From positions 1 through 17,741 of the forward strand of contig JAQCAO010000014.1 of assembly GCA_027731885.1 (NCBI GenBank): a stretch of 17,741 bases of DNA, written 5' to 3'. The notes below the pieces were generated by a model, which did no database searches, was not told the origin of the DNA, and saw only the letters and a program-made list of their open reading frames with translations. The position numbers and the translations under genes are program-made. Of the stretch, positions 15,078 through 17,741 are shown piece by piece. This DNA comes from Actinomycetota bacterium (lineage in GTDB: Bacteria > Actinomycetota > Actinomycetes > Nanopelagicales > Nanopelagicaceae). Numbering within the stretch: the stretch's first letter is position 1; every line of letters begins with the position of its first letter.

Positions 15078-16328
15078 ATGGGCATCTTTAAGCGAATAAT
15101 CGTTCTTCTGACAGCAACGCTCTGCCTCACGCTCTTTCCGATAACAAATAGCTCGGCCGCTGTACCTGCGAGCTTCTCTTTCACGGGCAGCGGTTACGGC
15201 CATGGTGTTGGTATGAGCCAAATTGGAGCGCGAGCCAAAGCCCTTGCTGGTGAGTCAGCAACTGCAATTCTGACTTATTACTACACCGGAACTAAGGTTG
15301 AAACAGCAACAGATTCGCAAATTTTACGTGTCAACATCGGCAGATTGTTGACATCTACCAAGATTAGAAGCAATTCACGCGGGGCAAGGCTAGAACTCTA
15401 TGCAGGAGAGCTCGGTGAGACCGAGACTTCGAGCGCGCTCTTAACTTTGCCCAGAAAGACCACGTTAAATATAGATCTCCTAAATAGCGAGCTAAGTATC
15501 TCGACTACGCGAGGTCCTAAAACAATCCAAATGATAAAGGGAAAAGTCTTTACTCTGCGCTGGAGTGGTACTCGTTATATGGAAGGCCCCCCTACCGTTC
15601 TTTCGGTGACAGCAGATACTTCGGTGAATCGCTATCGCTATGGTCAAATGGAGTTTAAGATAATTAGAAATAAGGTACTCGGAAAACGTTTAGCGATCAT
15701 AAATTCAGTCAGACTGCAGGATGAGTATTTATGGGGAATCGGCGAAGTCCCTTCATCTTGGCCAGTTGCTGCATTGCAAGCGCAGGCGATCGCCTCTAGA
15801 ACTTATGCACTTGCAAAGTCAGTCCGGATACGAAGTGCTTGTGATTGCCATCTTTACGGGTCCACCAGCGATCAAGCTTTTGTGGGCTTTTCTAAAGAGA
15901 GAGAACCTTTTTTTGGGCAGTTTTGGAAGAGCGCGGTGGATAGCACAGTAGGTCAGATAGTTACCTACGAAGGAGTACCGATCACAGCTTATTTCTCCTC
16001 TTCTACAGGAGGGATTACAGAAACTTCAGAACACGCTTGGGGCATAGCAACTCCTTTTACGCAAAGCGTTCCAGACTCTGCGAGCATTGATGTTAATTTC
16101 AATTCAAGATTTGCTAGCTGGGAGCGGCAAGTCACACAATCAGTTGTAGCTGCCGCTTTTCTACTGCCTGACGTAGCTTCGTTGCAAGTTATCTCGGTCA
16201 ACCCGTCGGGTACCGTGGATCAAATTCAGGCGACATCTTCTACGGGAACAATAGTCACGCTAACTGGTGAAAAATTTAGGAGTCGGAGCAAACTACCATC
16301 TGCGTGGTTTTCGATCGTTGTTACTTAA
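15078..16328 (+). CDS. Secreted SpoIID/LytB-domain protein (probable peptidoglycan lytic enzyme), motifs in permuted order
   Basis: This is an exported protein of 416 aa. Residues 1-28 form a signal peptide: basic start, hydrophobic core IIVLLTATLCLTLF, likely cleavage after SSAA. GYGHGVGMSQIGA (39-51) followed by AILTYYYTGT is the stretch that normally ends SpoIID proteins. The core SpoIID region comes afterwards: YLWGIGEVPSSWPVAALQAQAIASRTYA with the putative catalytic Glu (E223), a CDCHLYGSTSDQ metal-site-like segment (255-266) and AYFSSSTGGITETSEHAWG. SpoIID proteins cleave glycan strands as lytic transglycosylases in endospore formers. This organism shows no sign of sporulation, so a general wall-remodelling role is inferred. 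The start at ATG 15078 follows the glycosyltransferase stop by 2 nt; an upstream TTG (15033) would disrupt the signal peptide. It ends 3 nt from the convergent dapD stop. Confidence 0.88.
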   Translation: MGIFKRIIVLLTATLCLTLFPITNSSAAVPASFSFTGSGYGHGVGMSQIGARAKALAGESATAILTYYYTGTKVETATDSQILRVNIGRLLTSTKIRSNSRGARLELYAGELGETETSSALLTLPRKTTLNIDLLNSELSISTTRGPKTIQMIKGKVFTLRWSGTRYMEGPPTVLSVTADTSVNRYRYGQMEFKIIRNKVLGKRLAIINSVRLQDEYLWGIGEVPSSWPVAALQAQAIASRTYALAKSVRIRSACDCHLYGSTSDQAFVGFSKEREPFFGQFWKSAVDSTVGQIVTYEGVPITAYFSSSTGGITETSEHAWGIATPFTQSVPDSASIDVNFNSRFASWERQVTQSVVAAAFLLPDVASLQVISVNPSGTVDQIQATSSTGTIVTLTGEKFRSRSKLPSAWFSIVVT

Positions 16329-16331
16329 CTT

Positions 16332-17279
16332 TTAATTAGCGTGAAGAATTGAGTTAAGCCCACCCCAGGTACCGGTACGTGCCACGACTTCTAAGCAGCC
16401 ATCTAGTGAGTTTCGCCGAAATAGTAAGTCATTTGCACCCGATAACGCACTAGCTTTTACGATTTCCCCATCTGGTAAGCGCACCTTTGCCGCTGCAGTT
16501 ATATAGGCTCCAGCTTCAATTACACAGTTATTGCCGAGTGAAATTCCAAGTCCAGAATTTGCACCAAGCAAACATTTTTCACCAACTGAGATAACTTCTT
16601 TTCCACCTCCGCTTAACGTACCCATAATCGATGCGCCGCCTCCGACATCACTGCCATCTCCGACGACGACGCCAGCAGAGATTCGCCCCTCAACCATTGA
16701 CGTACCTAACGTTCCGGAATTGAAATTAACAAAACCCTCGTGCATAACAGTGGTACCCGGTGCTAAATGAGCACCTAGTCGAACTCGATCGGCATCTGCG
16801 ATACGAACTCCAGTCGGAATAATGTAATCAACCATGCGGGGGAATTTATCGACTCCAAAGACTGTGACATGGCCAAACTTTTGGCGCAGTCCGGCGCGAA
16901 CTTCTTCAAATCCATCAATGGCGCAAGGACCAGCAGAAGTCCAAACCACATTGGTTAAAAGCCCAAAAATTCCATCCATCACGGCTCCGTGCGGTTGTAT
17001 CAATCGATGTGAAAGTAAATGCAGACGCAGATAGGCATCGATTGCGTTTTGTGGCGCGATTGCAAGGTCGATTTCAATTGAAACTAGTTCGCGCTTTACT
17101 TTTCTTACTTCGTCAACTCCAAGCAATGGCGAGAGCGCTTTCTCTGATTGAGCAGATAGAGCGCTCAGCGCGCCAAGAGATGGGCTAGGAAACCAAACAT
17201 CTAAGACAGTAGTACCGAAATAAGTTGCAATTCCGTGGCCAGATGCCAGCCCGGAAGGCGTTGGCTTTGATGAAGACAT
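16332..17279 (-). CDS. dapD: 2,3,4,5-tetrahydropyridine-2,6-dicarboxylate N-succinyltransferase (actinobacterial type)
   Basis: This 315-aa enzyme transfers succinyl from succinyl-CoA to tetrahydrodipicolinate, committing carbon to meso-diaminopimelate and lysine. The N-terminal third is the actinobacterial helical domain (QKFGHVTVFGVDKFPRM). The middle is a left-handed beta-helix of hexapeptide repeats, including LGAHLAPGTTVMHEGFVNFN with the likely catalytic Glu, GTLGTSMVEGRISAGVVVGDGSDVGGGAS and CLLGANSGLGISLGNNCVIEAG. The C-terminal segment RTGTWGGLNSILHAN resembles the family end. The length is close to that of the Mycobacterium tuberculosis enzyme (about 317 aa) and unlike the shorter proteobacterial DapD. 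The ATG at 17279 has no Shine-Dalgarno sequence but has TAGGCT exactly 6 nt upstream. It is divergent from a LOG-family gene; the dapD/dapE/LOG neighbourhood recurs in actinobacteria, so dapE may lie just beyond the window. Confidence 0.95.
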   Translation of the reverse strand: MSSSKPTPSGLASGHGIATYFGTTVLDVWFPSPSLGALSALSAQSEKALSPLLGVDEVRKVKRELVSIEIDLAIAPQNAIDAYLRLHLLSHRLIQPHGAVMDGIFGLLTNVVWTSAGPCAIDGFEEVRAGLRQKFGHVTVFGVDKFPRMVDYIIPTGVRIADADRVRLGAHLAPGTTVMHEGFVNFNSGTLGTSMVEGRISAGVVVGDGSDVGGGASIMGTLSGGGKEVISVGEKCLLGANSGLGISLGNNCVIEAGAYITAAAKVRLPDGEIVKASALSGANDLLFRRNSLDGCLEVVARTGTWGGLNSILHAN

Positions 17280-17285
17280 GCGATA

Positions 17286-17291
17286 AGCCTA
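17286..17291 (-). promoter_or_regulatory. Candidate leaderless promoter -10 for dapD
   Basis: TAGGCT on the minus strand ends 6 nt before the dapD ATG. It is identical in hexamer and spacing to the element before the mutase gene. It sits 5 bp from the opposite-strand TATCCT of the LOG gene. Confidence 0.45.
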
Positions 17292-17296
17292 ACCCC

Positions 17297-17302
17297 TATC
17301 CT
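17297..17302 (+). promoter_or_regulatory. Candidate leaderless promoter -10 for the LOG-family gene
   Basis: TATCCT ends 7 nt before the ATG at 17310. No Shine-Dalgarno sequence lies in the gap. The 30-bp divergent region leaves no space for separate -35 elements outside the neighbouring coding sequence. Confidence 0.45.
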
Positions 17303-17309
17303 TTGGCTC

Positions 17310-17741
17310 ATGCGTATCGCCGTTTACTGCTCTTCCTCACAGACTATTGATCCAAAATATATTGAGTTGGCGCACAATCTTGGGGCCGGCATCGCAACTC
17401 GATCTTGGGAATTGGTCACAGGCGGCGGACATATCTCGGCGATGGGTGCAGTCTCGCGCGGAGCGCGGGAATCTGGGGGCCGAACGATCGGTGTTATTCC
17501 GCAGCGATTAGTAGATATCGAATTTGCAGATAAAGAGTGCGATGAACTGCACGTGGTTGATTCCATGCGCAGTCGCAAGGCGATGATTGAAGATCTATCA
17601 GATGCATTTATCGCCCTTCCTGGGGGAATTGGCACCTTGGAAGAGTTATTTGAAATCTGGGTTGGTCGCTTTCTTAAGTTTCATAATAAACCAGTAATTG
17701 TGTTAGATCCCTTCGGTCTTTATACACCGCTGGCATCTCTG
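17310..17741 (+). CDS. LOG-family (TIGR00730) nucleotide phosphoribohydrolase, cut by window end
   Basis: ATG at 17310 opens a frame of 144 codons that runs off the window. The N-terminus MRIAVYCSSS, the nucleotide-fold loop LVTGGGHISAMGAVSRGA (35-52), MRSRKAMI (86-93) and the diagnostic PGGIGTLEELFE (104-115) identify the LOG/lysine-decarboxylase-like family. The conserved Arg (R89) and Glu (E112) of the active site are present. Members hydrolyse N6-modified AMP or other nucleoside monophosphates to base plus ribose-5-phosphate; older databases mislabel them as lysine decarboxylases. In bacteria such as this the natural substrate is often unclear, and nucleotide salvage is a plausible role. 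The usual length is about 180-250 aa, so most of the core is visible. It is divergent from dapD with 30 bp between start codons. Confidence 0.9.
   Translation, partial: MRIAVYCSSSQTIDPKYIELAHNLGAGIATRSWELVTGGGHISAMGAVSRGARESGGRTIGVIPQRLVDIEFADKECDELHVVDSMRSRKAMIEDLSDAFIALPGGIGTLEELFEIWVGRFLKFHNKPVIVLDPFGLYTPLASL

Noticed and set aside
1-17741. CRISPR arrays, tRNA or rRNA genes, insertion sequences, phage or defence genes
   Set aside because: No regular repeats, cloverleaf-like segments, transposase motifs or terminal repeats were seen. All the DNA is taken up by ordinary metabolic and envelope genes with similar base composition.

Overview
The window comes from an actinobacterium with a small, tightly packed and moderately AT-rich genome. 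The actinobacterial assignment rests on four features: an acyl-CoA carboxylase with a tiny epsilon subunit (AccE), the actinobacterial form of DapD, an LCP-family wall-polymer transferase, and a nucleoside-catabolism cluster (purine nucleoside phosphorylase, phosphosugar mutase, DeoC, two aldehyde dehydrogenases). Low GC, many 1-8 bp gene overlaps and almost no intergenic DNA suggest a streamlined aquatic lineage such as the Nanopelagicales (acI). That placement is inference; no marker gene here proves it.

Region 1 (1-9216, minus strand) reads as one long operon in the order accD, accE, maf, accC, PNP, pgm-like mutase, deoC, aldehyde dehydrogenase 1, aldehyde dehydrogenase 2 (cut by the window edge). 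The first four genes, with maf inserted, encode a biotin-dependent acyl-CoA carboxylase that makes malonyl- or methylmalonyl-CoA. The last five form a catabolic route: nucleoside to (deoxy)ribose-1-phosphate (PNP), to (deoxy)ribose-5-phosphate (mutase), to glyceraldehyde-3-phosphate plus acetaldehyde (DeoC), to acetate (aldehyde dehydrogenases). The deoC reading frame is interrupted by one in-frame TAA at codon 113, although both halves are well conserved and in the same frame.

Region 2 (9235-11618, plus strand) holds birA, purK and purE. birA is divergent from accD, so the biotin ligase sits back to back with the operon encoding its carboxylase substrate. purK and purE carry out the N5-CAIR steps of purine synthesis.

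Region 3 (11615-16328) is a cell-envelope block. UDP-glucose dehydrogenase and an LCP protein lie on the minus strand; a membrane glycosyltransferase and a secreted SpoIID/LytB-domain protein lie on the plus strand.

Region 4 (16332-17741) holds dapD (lysine/diaminopimelate synthesis, minus) and, divergent from it, a LOG-family gene cut by the window end.

The most notable regulatory pattern is a TAnnnT hexamer ending exactly 6 or 7 nt upstream of the start codon of seven genes (accD, birA, purK, pgm, the LCP gene, dapD, LOG). This is the geometry expected of leaderless transcripts. Most genes inside operons instead show stop/start overlaps, some with a clear Shine-Dalgarno sequence. No RNA genes, CRISPR arrays, mobile elements or dedicated defence genes were seen. 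No stretch over 300 bases lacks a gene.
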